The notes: generated by a model not told the origin, from the letters alone. 64,000 nt of DNA from Sitta carolinensis (GCA_032173965.1 CM063284.1:134097125-134161124); one strand, 5' to 3'; shown: positions 23,557 to 35,349, counted from the stretch's first letter. Program-made: numbers and translations.

Positions 23557-23574
23557 CAGCAGCAGCAGCAGCAG
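23557..23574 (+). repeat. (CAG)6 microsatellite
   Basis: Six perfect CAG units inside an 82-codon open frame that shows no recognisable domain. Confidence 0.95.
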
Positions 23575-23771
23575 GAGATATCTCAGTGGGCAAACAGTAT
23601 CATGGTCACAACCTGACCGCAGAAAGAAACAACAGGCTGAAAGTTACAGTCAACAATCCTTTTCTACCGATTCTGATGCCATTATGCTAAGATTCTATGA
23701 TCCACAATAATATTTACTTAACAGACTTATGTCATTGCAAATGAAAATTCTGAAAATTAATGGATTTATAT

Positions 23772-23811
23772 ATGTGTGTGCATGTGTGCATATGTGTGTG
23801 TGTGTGTGTGT
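23772..23811. repeat. (TG)n microsatellite, interrupted
   Basis: TG units with two CA-containing interruptions, then a pure run of about nine TG units. Confidence 0.95.
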
Positions 23812-24308
23812 ATTCAGGGTCACAAAAATAATCTATGGACTTTAATGAAAAAAGAAAGAAAAGGGGGTTATTCAGCTTTTTAAAATTAGAAAATGGAATT
23901 TTTGAGCATTGCTGCACAGAAGCATTAATGTGTACTTTAGTGCAGAGTTCACTTGAAGTGTGTAAATAATCTTGGAAAAATTGGTGCTGAGAGAATTTTA
24001 GTCTAGAAATCAGTTTTCATGACAGTACAAATATAGAGCTGGGAAGGTTCATATATTACAGCTCAAATTGACCACTTTAAGGAATAACAGAACCAAGCAG
24101 ACAGGGCCTATCATGCAGACCTCTACGTGCAGAGGGAAGACACCTGCCTGATCAAACTAGCGAAGTGTTCACAACAGGAGTGTCCACAAGAGATGTGCAA
24201 ACATACAGCTATGGAACTGTGCCTATATAACACGAATCACTGATTCTTGGGCCACCACAGGGTAAGAAAAGTATGCAAAACCTATGTTCTGTATGTAATA
24301 ATAGATCG

Positions 24309-24577
24309 TAGAATCACAGAATTCTGTTCCGGTTGGAAGGAACCTTTAAAAGTCATCTAGCCTCAACACCCCTGCCATAGGCAGGGATCCCAGCTTGCTC
24401 ACGGCCCCATCAAACACGGCCTTGAATGCTTCCAGGCATGTGAAATCTCTGGGCAACTCGTTCCAGCGTTTCACCACTCTCATCGCAAAAATACCCTCTT
24501 GCTTATATCCAAACGAAATCGACCCTCTCTCAGTTTAAAACCATTATGTCATAAATCCTACACTGGCCTGATAAAAA
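24309..24577 (-). mobile_element. CR1 LINE 3' end, minus strand
   Basis: It begins with TAGAATCACAGAATTCTG and GGTTGGAAGGAACCT, the complement of a CR1 3' end. It continues through the block complementary to 'ttcaaggccaggttgg' and the 'aggaagaaattcttta' region, reaching a degraded block near 24577. It is 5'-truncated. Its truncated side abuts the CpG island with no spacer, so the insertion or the island edge defines the boundary. Confidence 0.88.
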
Positions 24578-24580
24578 CCC

Positions 24581-25005
24581 GCGTTGCCTAAATAACGCCG
24601 CTGGTGAGGACTGTTCCACAGATTATACCTGTCCCCCATCTCTTTCCTGCCCTGCCGGCGGTGGGTCCGGCTCTATGAAGGAGCCGGGGCTGCCGGGGAA
24701 GCCCCCGGCCCGTGAGTGCCGCTGGCGCCGCGCCCGCAGCGGAGCGGCCCGGCGGGCTCGGCGCCGGCGCCACAGCGGCCCCTGGCGGCTGCGCCCGCCC
24801 GCGGGCCCCGCGCCGCGGGCCTGCGCTGGATTCCTGACACGGGGAATTGCGACCGGCTGGCGGGCGATTGCCGCCCGCATCACCGACTGTGAGCTCCGCA
24901 GCTCGGCGGGTGCTGCGTGCTCGGATGCGCAGCACCTCGGCGGACACCAAGCCGAGGGAACCGGGCTGGCGCCGCGGGTGCCCGCGGCCCGGCTCAGGCC
25001 CGTCC
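24581..25005. promoter_or_regulatory. CpG island, candidate promoter
   Basis: By my count there are about 60 CpG in roughly 425 bases, against a flank where CpG is rare. The core at 24661-24850 is almost entirely G and C, with several GCGC and CCGCGG sites. It is not LTR-like, having no TG...CA ends or AATAAA, and it is not CR1. Open frames of 138 to 149 codons cross it on both strands but are rich in Arg, Pro, Ala and Gly. They match nothing I know, so I read them as composition artefacts. In birds an unmethylated island of this kind usually marks a promoter or first exon. What it serves is not visible here; an unannotated lncRNA or a distant gene's alternative 5' exon are both possible. Confidence 0.72.
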
Positions 25006-26029
25006 TTCCTTCCTGTCTCCATCTCCCTTTTTTGGCCCAGTTCAGCAGTCTGTCCCTGTTCAGGTTACTCATGCCAGCCTGCTGCTGCTAATTTCTTGTT
25101 ACAGGCAACAATTTTCTATAAAAACCCAGCTCTCCCCATCCAGAATTTGGCCGTGTGCAAGGTCCTGAGGCAGGTCCATCTACGGCGAGTTCACTGAGCA
25201 GGTAAAAACAGGAGAAAGAGAAACAAGACCTCTGAAAATGAGAAAATTTGCCGAGTAGTGTACCATCATCAATCAGCTGCTAATCTCAGATTGTCCTTTC
25301 ACTAACGCCAAACAGGTATGTCCGCATGAATGAACAGATAAACAATAAAACAGGTACTCTGCGTTCTGCCAGAAATCAAGAAAAACTGTTTTCTCTTTCA
25401 CACAGTTTGCATTTATCTCACCAAATTCAGTGTATGACCAAATGTTGATATGTAGAACTGTGAATCTCCTGTGTTTAATTAACACTTTAATTTTTTTAAT
25501 TTACAATTTATTGGCCTATTCAGTAAATATAATTTACACATTCTGGAGCAACTCAAGCTGCAGGAGTGGTCCTTCAGAAAAAACCTTGGAATTTTGGATC
25601 CTTCAGCTGACAGAGCACATCCTGCAGCATAGCAACACCATCAATCTGAATGAAAATCCATGGACTGACAAGTTCTGGATCAAGCCCTTGAGGTATGTTT
25701 TACAAAAACACTCCTTTGGTCATCTATATTAGCATAGCATCCAGTGGCATTTGAGCTGGCAACAGGGTTGCATGATGCCAGAGATTGAATAACCTTTCAA
25801 TAAGAATGGTATTTTGTTCTTAAGAGGTAGAGAAATTGAAATCAATGTGTGAGTAACGTGATACTAACACCAGTCACACAGACTGTAGAAATGACACAGT
25901 AACAACCGAAGAGATTAATGGAGCTACCATAACAATACTACATCAGACCTGCACACTCAGGATCTAGAACTAGACCACAACCAAAGTTTTATCCCAGCTG
26001 ACAGCCCCAACTGGTGAGACTAAATGTAG
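25006..26029. other. Flank of CpG island, possible non-coding exons
   Basis: Apart from the TATA-like box and splice donors noted, no repeat is recognised. The 100-codon frame at 25430-25732 contains a fairly complex stretch (near NENPWTDKFWIKPL) just before a strong donor at 25693, but I do not recognise a family. Confidence 0.35.
25117..25123 (+). promoter_or_regulatory. TATA-like box with downstream splice donors
   Basis: TATAAAA lies 110 bases past the CpG island on the + strand. Good donor matches follow: GAGCAG|GTAAAA (GT at 25202), AAACAG|GTATGT (GT at 25316) and TTGAG|GTATGT (GT at 25693). Together they would fit a + strand transcript starting near 25145. This is a motif-level inference; no coding exon was recognised. 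Confidence 0.25.
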
Positions 26030-26030
26030 T

Positions 26031-26108
26031 GAGAGGTCCTTTATTTGTCATGTTTTTCGCACCAGCTATGAGAGATCCTCTGTTTGTTATCTCTTTTGCA
26101 CCATCCCC
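26031..26108 (+). repeat. Two-copy 39-base tandem repeat
   Basis: Copies at 26031-26069 and 26070-26108 match at about 28 of 39 positions. Because the unit is a multiple of three, the open frame across it shows a repeated (R)xPLFVxxFAPx motif. It lies just before a CR1 copy and seems unrelated to it. Confidence 0.75.
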
Positions 26109-26162
26109 GTTCCCAGCCTCAGAGGCAGAGGGTGTACAAAGCATGTTTCCCACTCCTACACT

Positions 26163-26508
26163 TCAGCAACAGGAACCCCAGGCAGTGCTACAGACCTGGG
26201 GAAGGGTGGCTGGAAAGCTGTCCAGGGGAAAAGGACCTGGGGGTGCTGGTCAACAGCTGGCTGAACGTGCGCCAGGGGAGATTCAGGTTGGATACCAGGA
26301 GGAATTTCTTCAAAGAAAGGGTTGTTAAACATTGGAATGGGCTGCCCAGGGAGGTGGTTAGAGTCACCATCCCTGGAGGTGTTCGAGAAATGACTCGTGC
26401 CATTTAGTGTCATGGTCTAGTTGACATGGGTTGTTTGATCAAAGGTTGTACTTGGTGATCTCAGAGGTCTTCTCTAACCTAAATGATTCTTTGATCCTCT
26501 GATTCTGT
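26163..26508 (+). mobile_element. CR1 LINE 3' end with internal deletion
   Basis: The left part (26163-26273) encodes the CR1 block [16 protein letters not shown] and then [13 protein letters not shown]. The right part (26274-26508) encodes [14 protein letters not shown] and [10 protein letters not shown] and ends in the CR1-like tail GATTCTTTGATCCTCTGATTC. In a normal CR1 these blocks are separated by roughly 110 residues (the KKANGI, VRPHLEYC and SLEKRRLRGD blocks). Here they are joined directly and in frame, so one 107-codon frame crosses the junction. Confidence 0.92.
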
Positions 26509-27654
26509 AAACGTGGCAGTGAAACGTGGTGGAAACAAGAAGAGTTGCCTGGGATAGGTCTTATTCAATAATATGCCTTCAGAATGCTGACATCTGCTTT
26601 GCCTGTCACAAGTTGGCTGATAGTAATTTTTTTTTTTTCTTCCAGTAGTTCTGCTAACCTGTTCCTGACAATCTTTATGATTCACTGTATAGGCTGAATC
26701 ATAAAGGCTTTAAACAAATACATAAACAATAAACAAAATGCGTTAATTTGAATTATTTCCTATTCAATTTCCAATTTTCTTTTTACTGTAGAGGCTGGAT
26801 ATGCCAAACAGGTCTCTGACAAATATTTATTACTTATAAAAATTCTTCAGAGTTCAAGTTCTTGAAGCTGAAAAGTTTCAAACAAAGTTGTGCAGCCATA
26901 CCCTGGTATTTATTCTGCCCAAAGAATTTTTTTCAGAAAATTCTTTCATATGGGCCTCATTTTTTTCCCCTGGACTTTTAAAGTTAGTAACAAATAATTT
27001 TTAGTAGTTTCAGCTCATGGGTCTTGGTGTATTTATTCAACAACATAAAAGAGCCTCTCATCATCTGGTTTTCTTAGTGTCTCATAGCTCTAATCTTGAC
27101 CTAGTTTGTGAATGTTTTATTTATCAACAGTAGGCTGCACAAACAGCCTCCTCTCGGAGAGATTCCAAATACAGGCTCAATCCAAGAGGATGCAGCTTCT
27201 CCAGGGCATCCCTACCTCCCCCATTTTTATTTTTGTCAGCTACGCCCTCCCTCCTAAAGGGCCTTTAAGGCCTCATTTTTCCCTGACAGCATTTCTTTTT
27301 TTTTTTCACTAAGAAACATTGCCATGACACATAGTTATAATTAGTTTCTCCTTTCTCCTGCAAACTATAACTGCAAACTATGACTACAAATCATGCACAC
27401 AAATCTTGCAGGATTATTGGGAAGTATCCATGGTGGTATGACTCATTTCTCAGCTGAGATTATAAACTGGGGCTTTGCATTTTTCTCATCTTTCACTAAA
27501 AATAATATAGGAAAAGAAACAGTCTGAAACTTCAAGAAAGAAGGGACAACAGAAACTCTGAAAGTAAGTTGAGCGTATATCACATGTAACAATACATTTT
27601 CTACATTGGCCTTTATGGTCCTTTATGGCACTTCTGTTTTAGAGAACAGTCTAT
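26509..27654. other. Unique AT-rich spacer
   Basis: I recognise no gene or repeat apart from short T runs near 26631 and 27297. Confidence 0.5.
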
Positions 27655-28306
27655 ATATACTGTCTACACTAAGTGATGAAAAGCTGGACGTGATGCAGAA
27701 TTGTGCACTTGCAGCCCAGAAAGCCAACATATCCTGGGCTGCATCAAATGACTGGCAGATCAAGGAGGTCATTTTCCCCCTCCACTCCTGTATGACCTCT
27801 CTGGGGTGCTGTGTTCAGCTCTGGGGAGGGAGGATGTTGACCTCCTGCAGCAAGTCCAGAAAAGGGATATGAAGTTGATTAGAGGTCTTCCCATGAAGAC
27901 AAGCTTGAGATAGTTGGGGTTGTTCAGACTAAAGAAGGGAAGTCTCTAGGTGTATCTTATAGCAGACTGTCTGTACTTAAAGGAGTTTATAAGAAAGATG
28001 GGGACAGACTTTTTAGCAGGGTCTGTTGCCATATGACGTTGCATAGGTAATGGTTTTAAACTGAAGAAGGGTCGATTTCAATTAGGTATATGGAATACAT
28101 TTTTTATTATGAGAGTGGTGTAACACTTGCACACATTGCCCAGAGAGGCGGCAGATTTCCTGTTCCTGGTAACATTCAAGGCCAGGTTGGGCTGGGGCTC
28201 TAAGCAATCTGATCTCGTTGAAGATGTCCCTGCTCAGTGCAATGAGAATTGGACTAGATAACCTGAAAAGGTTCCTCCTAATGCAAAATATTCTATGACT
28301 CTATGA
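27655..28306 (+). mobile_element. CR1 LINE 3' part
   Basis: About 650 bases of CR1. It opens with the block encoding CALAAQKAN (27700s) and continues through the 'tgttcagctctggggaggg' block, the 'gagatagttggggttgttca' block and the 'aatggttttaaactgaagaa' block. It ends in ATTCTATGACTCTATGA at 28290-28306. The ORF has many stops and small indels, so this is an older copy than the one at 22852-23025. It is 5'-truncated. Confidence 0.93.
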
Positions 28307-31300
28307 TTAAACCCTTGATGTCAAAGCATTCACAAGCCAAAAGACAGAAAACCCCTCCAAAGTAAAATCTACAAAGGGAAAAAACTGTGTATACCACAGA
28401 AGGATTTTTACCCATTTAATTCTAAAAAATAGCATGACACTTTGTAGTTGCACTTTGAAAAGAACTAAACATTTATACTGTCTACCTTAGCTCAGGCAAG
28501 TGGGCTTCCAGCAAATTCTGAAAGTACTTGGACAGAGACTGTCTGCTTTCAATATAGCTGTTTCAAATACCAGCATAATGCTGTACCAAAAAGCCACTGC
28601 CTGAGAAAAACAGTATCAAATTAGAGCAAATAGAGATTTCCACTGCAGGAGAAGTTATTTCAAGGGCAAACATAACAGGCTTCAAACAAAGCAAATTGAC
28701 CCAGGAGAAGTGAAATACTCCTGTTGGCAGAGTTTCACAGGCCTCCTGTAGAGAGCTACGTAGCCCAATAGACTCTCTGGGGATGTTCAGGCCACCACCC
28801 TGAGACTGTGGGTGAGGCTTGACAGCAGGGGTACCCCAGAGCTGCTTCAGCTCTGAAAAAACAGCAGAAAGATCATATGGTTGCTGCATATTACCTCAAG
28901 GAAAAGGAGCCATGGCAAGAAATAGGAAGGACTTGAGGCTGAGGGTAGAAAAAAAGGATGATGCCTAACCTCACTAAACTCTGTAACTGTCTCTCTAACC
29001 AGCCATGGCTATTTTGACTGTTGGCTCAGCATGTGACCCCAGAGCAAGTGCTGCCTCCCTCTGCTCCCAGCATATTTGTAGATTGAATTTACTTTATTAT
29101 TGTCTCATCATATGCCCAAGGTCCACCTTCTGCCCAGCTCTTTGTCTCTACCTTTTCCCCAGCTGTTACCTTTTCAGCATCTCATCAGCATATATTTTCA
29201 ATTCCCTTTGAGGCTATTTATAAAGGTATAAAGGAACATAAATTCAGTTTTCTCCCAAGTACATTAGAGATTTGACTGCTTTGCAGCATACTAAAACTGG
29301 ACTTGTAGAAAGAGGCTTCAAAAAGGTCAAATTCTGTGAATATTCGGTTTCTGGCTACATTATATGCAGCTGTGCTTATACTCGTTTTGTGTTCATTTTG
29401 TCAGGCTATACTAACAAATGAGTTTGCTGATATTATTTATGGGATAGTAAATCTTATGTGCAACAACATAAAATTCATACTAATGAGCAGAAATCCATCA
29501 CTGATCTGTGTGTTCAGTCAAAACAAAAATAAATATCGGAGACTGTGAATACCAAATTCTTAATAAGTCCTGGAGGTACACAATTTAAGGATTAAATTAT
29601 TCATAGTTTCCACTGACTTCAAATAGTAAGTGTATATGACAAATTTATAACTCATTTGTTGTTAATTTGTAAAAGGAAAAAGGTAAAAATTGCCATATAT
29701 ATGATTCTTTATGAGTTTATGTCAAATAATCTCCTAATTTTAATCAATTTGGAGTCTTGAAAGTTTCCTAATGAAGACCACTTCAATTAGTTTCAAGAAG
29801 ATTTTATCACAGTGTGAATTGATTTACAGTGATAGGATTCCCCTGCAGTCAGTGGAGCTAATCTGATTTAGTCCTCATGAAGATCTGACCTGAAACAAGG
29901 TACCAGAGGCAGCTTGCTCAGAAAGTATCCAGAGGTGGAGGTGCCTGGAGTGGAGGAGCTCTGGCTGGTAGAGAATTTGTGCAGTTATTTCATCACACCC
30001 TGGGGTGCTGCTCCTCAGCACATCCAAGGAAAGAAGGGTAGGTGTAGTTGCAACATGGCATAGAGGTGACACAGCAAAATTTGATTGTCCCCATCTGCTG
30101 GGGTTGTTTTGAGTACATGATGGTCACTGAATTGGGGTCTGTGGATTTCTCCATACTCCCTCCACCCCTTCAGCACAGTGACATCTGGAACTTTACAGTG
30201 AAGATCATTCCTGTAATACATCTAATATGGACTAACATGTAATTTCATTTTATCAGGCACTCAGCAAGGGATGCTTTATTTTTATATAAACTTTTTAATA
30301 AAATCTTTGCAGTCTCAGACAATTAATGGAATTTTAAAGAGATGGGGAAGTGAACAACAAAAAGCAGAAAGAGAAATGAAGAAATGAAGTCCAGGAGGAA
30401 AATAGTGGATGGAAAGGAGAAAATTAATAACTATAATTAAGTGTGACTTGAAGATGTTAATGAATATAATGGTGCTGTGGTCAACAGCGTAAGGCTATAG
30501 CACTCAGTAGAGAATGTCAGCTTTGTGACTAAAGTCTCCTGGAAAAGAATTTGTCATCAAATATCTGCCATTTTTCTGCCTTTGCATCAACTTGTTTGTC
30601 ATTCTTGAAGGCCTCAACCATGCTGTCATTCAGTTCTGTGGGGCTTTTGTCTCCTGTCCTCTTCTCTGCTACACCCTCACAGCCCCTTTTCTGCTTCTGT
30701 TACATCACTATGGCTTGTGCAGAGGCACAGCTTGCCCAGCCAGGCCTTCTGCAGCCAGTGGTCTTGCCTTTCTGTTACTCAGAGGTGACAGTGAAGAGAG
30801 CAGAAGGGTGGCTGGAGCGCCCTCCTCACACCCCCAGTTCCGCACAAACTGGCTGCTGAAGGAGAGGCCCTTCTTCCATCTCCCCCAGTTACCCCTGTTG
30901 GCTTTCATAGGCAAAGGTGGGGAAAGTCATCAGGTACATGGTGCTCCCCACCGTACCCCATATACTGGGAATTCACGAGCATCCCTCGGGTGCATGTCCA
31001 GGAGCCACTGCAGCCTGTCACACACATTCTTTGCCTTGGGTTTTATGATTAAAAGTAATTTGTACTGTAAGTAATCTTGAGAGATTGAAACCTCTTTTTA
31101 ACCGCATGCTATACCCTTCCACCCCAATCTAAATGCGCAAAATGTGGAGGGGAGCAGGAGGCAACAACAGCTGGGGTGATGCAACTTAGTGGTGGAGGCA
31201 GAAGCAGAATGCAGTTCTCTGCTCTCCTCTGTCTTACTGAGATTGTCCCCCACTAAAGGAAAGTTTATAGTCCTATGTATTTTAAAGCCATTATAGCTCT

Positions 31301-31740
31301 GGGCTTTTACTCTGGATCATAAAAGTACTTCAGAGGGTTGAATCAATTTCATTAAATGACATTTCATCGGAGGTCTTTTGTGTCAACACTCTCTTCTACA
31401 CCCCTGCCAATGACTGATTCCAAAGTAAGGGAGAGAAAAAGAATGAGGAGGGAATGGTAACATTGCTTCTTCAGGTCCTAATTACTAATGCAGATTTTAG
31501 GTTTGTCTTATGGATATTTTTTAGCTTCTAGCAAAGCTAGTGAGTACTACTGCTCTGCATGGATAAAGAGGAAATCAGATTGACTGCACGGATCAATGGC
31601 TTGACACAAAAGCCTTCTGCATGCAGACTAAAAAGAGATCTGTTAAAATGAACCATGCAATCTATGGTTAGAGTGCTGACATGCTCAGAGAAAAAGAAAA
31701 CTAGTATTTAAACCAGACCCTTGTGAATAAATCAGTATCT
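28307..31740. other. Unique DNA, no gene recognised
   Basis: A 160-codon open frame at 30592-31074 and a 108-codon one at 28563-28889 match no family I know. Neither has a strong start context or splice signals. The first is overlapped by frames on both strands, which suggests chance openness in a GC-richer patch. No CR1 or LTR signature was found. Confidence 0.45.
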
Positions 31741-32136
31741 CCAGCTGGAAATGACAGAAAAGATGTAGTGGATTTCCTAGAAAAATTACAGTCTGCTATT
31801 TGTGAGCTGCCAGAGAATGAGGATGTTTCCTGCATTGATTGATACTATAAAATACTCACCCACAACCAACTCAAGGGTACTCCTTCCAAGAACACAATGC
31901 TTCTGACTTTAGTGGAAATGAGAGATAAGGAGACGATCCTTCGGGCAGCCAGGAAAGAGAGAAGCATTGAATTCCAAGGGCAATTGATAACAATTTCTCC
32001 AGACTTCAGCCAAAAGATACAAGAAGGAGTTGGTAGAACTTTAAAAAGCCTTTGTAGATTTAAAATCTTGTCACCTCTTCTGAAACTGGGAGTTTTACAT
32101 GAAAATAAAGATTGCCTCCTCTGGGATGCAGATTGA
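31741..32136 (+). pseudogene. Fossil ORF1 of an L1/Tx1-clade LINE
   Basis: In one frame, broken only by a TGA at 31840-31842, the sequence reads in order as the C-terminal half of an L1-type ORF1 nucleic-acid-binding protein (Transposase_22 family). There is FLEKL (31774-31788), then an acidic linker, then RDKETILRAARK (about 31921-31956). These are followed by IEFQGQLITISPDFS, with ISPDFS at 31993-32010, and a VLHENKDCLLWD end before a stop at 32134. The KE.ILRAAR and I.PDFS blocks are hallmarks of L1 and Tx1 ORF1. No upstream coiled coil or downstream ORF2 was recognised, so it is a truncated, dead copy. A domesticated single-domain gene is an alternative, but the internal stop argues against it. 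Confidence 0.75.
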
Positions 32137-35100
32137 AGGAAACAGTTTGTGGCAGATATTACCCTCGTTTTCACTACCCTCGATTAAATCCTTGTGTTTT
32201 GCTGGCAGGGCCCTTGTACATTGCCATTCCCAGTAGTGTATGGTCTCATGGCAGAGGGTCCCGTGGGAGTTACAAGCAGCCCACCAAGTCTACTCCATCA
32301 TGTGTCTGAGACAGATGGTGCAGCTGCCAAAGCTGGCGGGGCTGAGCACCTGGTAAATGTGTTGATGTAAAGCAATTCTCAAGCAGCAGCCACTGCTGAG
32401 GCTGAGATGAGCACAGTTCAGAGGTGCTGCCTTGTCTGAGCCTGGGGTGGAACTGAGGTGGTATTGCCACAGTCTCTTCTTTGAAGTGAGTTCCAAATGT
32501 TTTGGAAGATGAAGAAAAGTTTTTGGTTGACCTGTCAAGGATTGCTGATACTAGAGAGAGAGTCAGCACCATGGAAAGTTATTGCTACCACTATTTCACA
32601 GTGATGTTCGATATTTAGGTTCCTCTAAGAATATCCTGGTCAGGCTTGTATTTTATTTCTTGGCTTTGTCAGTATCTTCTATCTTTCCCACTCTGAATAA
32701 ACAAAGTCTGGTTTAAATATTAAACTGTACTTCAGTTTCTGACTGCTCATAGCCGGAGATGAGTGGTGATTTCCCTGGGATACAAACACCACAAAGGGAG
32801 AATTTACCATCCCAAAACTGAGACTACACCTTTGGTGATTGCACTCCAGCTAGATTTAGACTGGCAGTGTGGAGGCCTAGACATACTGTTCTTTGGGGTT
32901 TTTTTGAGTCTGAGACAGCTTTTTTTCCCAATTTCCTACCATAGCATTGGTACCAGATGACAGCATGCTGCTTAAGGACTACATAAGTAGAACCTTAATT
33001 ATATCAAGTCATCAGAAGAGGACTGGTGAGAGAGGACTGAGGAAAAGACTACATGCTAGGAAAAGCTAATAAATTTTTAAAATCTGCATGGACATCCCCA
33101 GAAAAGGCTGTAGGCCTATTATTAAATACTACTATCATGCCCAAGAAAGAGAGCACCCGTGAACTGTGAGGAAACATTGCCAAAGCCATTCCCACAGTTG
33201 CAAGGTGAGACAGCTCGTCAAATTCACTGATACTTCTGCAAAGTTACTGCACCACTCTGAAGACATATTTATTTATAAAAATAATTTATTTAAGTAGAAA
33301 ACAAATACTTGTTGCATGTGTCAAGACCACAATACTAGGAAATTACTGTTGGCAATGCTGTCAGTAAAACTCTTCCAGTACATCTCACAGAAAAGTCAGC
33401 CTCCTTGGTGGTCAGATACTGATGATACTGGAGAACTGATTTATAACTGTAAACTTTGTCAGTTTTTATAGCTGAAAGTTTCTTCACCAAGAAATCCCTG
33501 TGAAGTTGCCCTTTTTTGGATGAAAACTTTGCAAATGAGGCCAGGGTTTGTTGTACAGTCTTCTCTACCCTACAGGTCCCTTAATTTCTGTGACTTTTGG
33601 TTTACCTAAAGAATCAATGCTTGATATATTAGGATGTAATTTACACCTTAAAAACTGAGTAAAATTCTGTGTGTTGATAAAATTTGACATGTTTTATCTG
33701 TGCCCTACCATCAGAGTACTAATGGGAATACAAATGTTTTTAGAACTTTTTAACTGCAACACAAGCATTCAGGTGAGCCCCCTTATCTTTAAATCAGAAA
33801 ATAGCTTTATTCCTGCTATCTTATCATACTGCAGCACGTGGTCCTACAAAAAGTATCCCCACCGAACTACTAATGGGAAGGTGTTTACATACCAGACAGA
33901 AAGCCATGCAACCTGTTTTGGGTAATCATAGGAAACAAGGGAATCAAAGTGTGGTGGAAAAGGAATTCCAGAACTGATCCGAAGAGGAAAGAAATTTGGA
34001 TACAAAGGCTCCTCTTAAAAGCACGAGGAGCACGGATAATGAACCTTGATGAATATGGGTGGAAAAGATGCAGTGACCACTGAGAAAGTTATTATTTCCT
34101 GGTACATAAAAGATCAGGAGAAATTTATTAATATTAATTTTATTTGCCAGTTTGTAATTCCTCCATTGTTTATATTAAACAAAACATTTAACAGTTTATC
34201 TTAAGTATAGACAGAGAGCAGCTATTAGTGAATTAAAGGAAGCACACATGCACTGTATATATTTATATGCAATTACACTGCTTTACCCAGAGCAATGGAA
34301 AAAGCCAGCAGATTTGGCTTTAAAAAAATAAAGAAAAAAGAAACTTCTGAAGATATTTTTGCTTCTAACAATCCAAGAATGTTGGTATATAGTATATAAT
34401 TATATATGAGTTTATAATTTTACAATTATTCGTTGAAAGGTGTAGTTGATTCTTACTTTGAGAAAGAAATAACAGCATTAATAATAGCTAAAAGCATGTC
34501 TCTGATCCTCAGCCCTAGGTGTTTTAAGGAAGAAAGACGCTGCTCTGCTCCATAAAGTGCTTTGCCTCTCTCACCTCCTTTTGCTTCTGTGTTTTTGCCA
34601 CTTCACTGCTCAGGTATTCACTCTCTCTCTCACCCTCCATATCTTGCTTTGGTTTTGACATGGTTGATTCCAACCTCGTTTTGCCCCGTGAGTGACACCT
34701 GTTATCTCACATTTTTACCTTTTCCCAGAAGCATCTTACTTCTTTCTCCCACACTGCCCCCAGGCTTTGCAGATGTCTCAAGGATTGGTTTCCTTAACCT
34801 CCATCTCTAAAATGTCTAAGAGAATGGTCTCCTTAGCCTTCATAGTTAAAACACCTTTGTCTTGGTGTCTGCAAGAAAATCTGCCATTGTTGGGATGACC
34901 GCTTTGTGGATAACTGTCCGTCACTTGCAAGAACTGTCTTGTTCTTTCAAGCCTTTCTGTATCCATCTGACTGTTAGGGCATGTGGGGTTCACTCTGTTC
35001 ATTCTCTTGCATTTGTGCAGCTCCTGTGACAAGCCTCTGAGCAAAGCTGGGAGGCAGTACCTCAGCGGCTAAATGCAGCAGGGATATGTGGTCTTCCTGT

Positions 35101-35349
35101 GTTAGAAAGCCCACTTCTGGTCTGAAAGTTTAGATATAGAAAAGACAGTCTGTTTTATCCTTGCCTTACAGAATATCCACTTGGGTTTAGGAACCAGCTC
35201 AGAGAGCCTTGTTCACTTGCTGACTTCAGCATGACTGTAATGTGCTTAGTTACAGTCCTGATCTTGAAAAATTGATTCCACTTTCAGAAATATTACCAAT
35301 TCTAGGGACATTCACCATTGTAAATATAAGGGCTATTGCAAAATCCTGG
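32137..35349. other. Unique AT-rich DNA, no gene recognised
   Basis: Open frames of 60 to 109 codons are unassigned. A diverged local repeat of about 30 bases occurs near 34780-34855. No mobile element ends were found. ORF2 of the L1-like fossil does not appear to continue into this stretch. Confidence 0.5.

Larger units (their letters stand above)
23026..24308. other. Unique DNA with two microsatellites
   Basis: It holds (CAG)6 and a TG-rich dinucleotide repeat. A lone GATTCTATGA at 23691-23700 resembles a CR1 tail but has no CR1 sequence before it. Confidence 0.55.

Noticed and set aside
23691..23700. GATTCTATGA as a CR1 tail
   Set aside because: There is no CR1 sequence before it and only one tail unit. 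Ten bases can occur by chance.
24588..25091. Open frames of 138 to 149 codons on both strands across the CpG island
   Set aside because: They overlap on opposite strands, are dominated by Arg, Pro, Ala and Gly, and show no domain. GC-rich DNA has few stop codons, so such frames are expected by chance.
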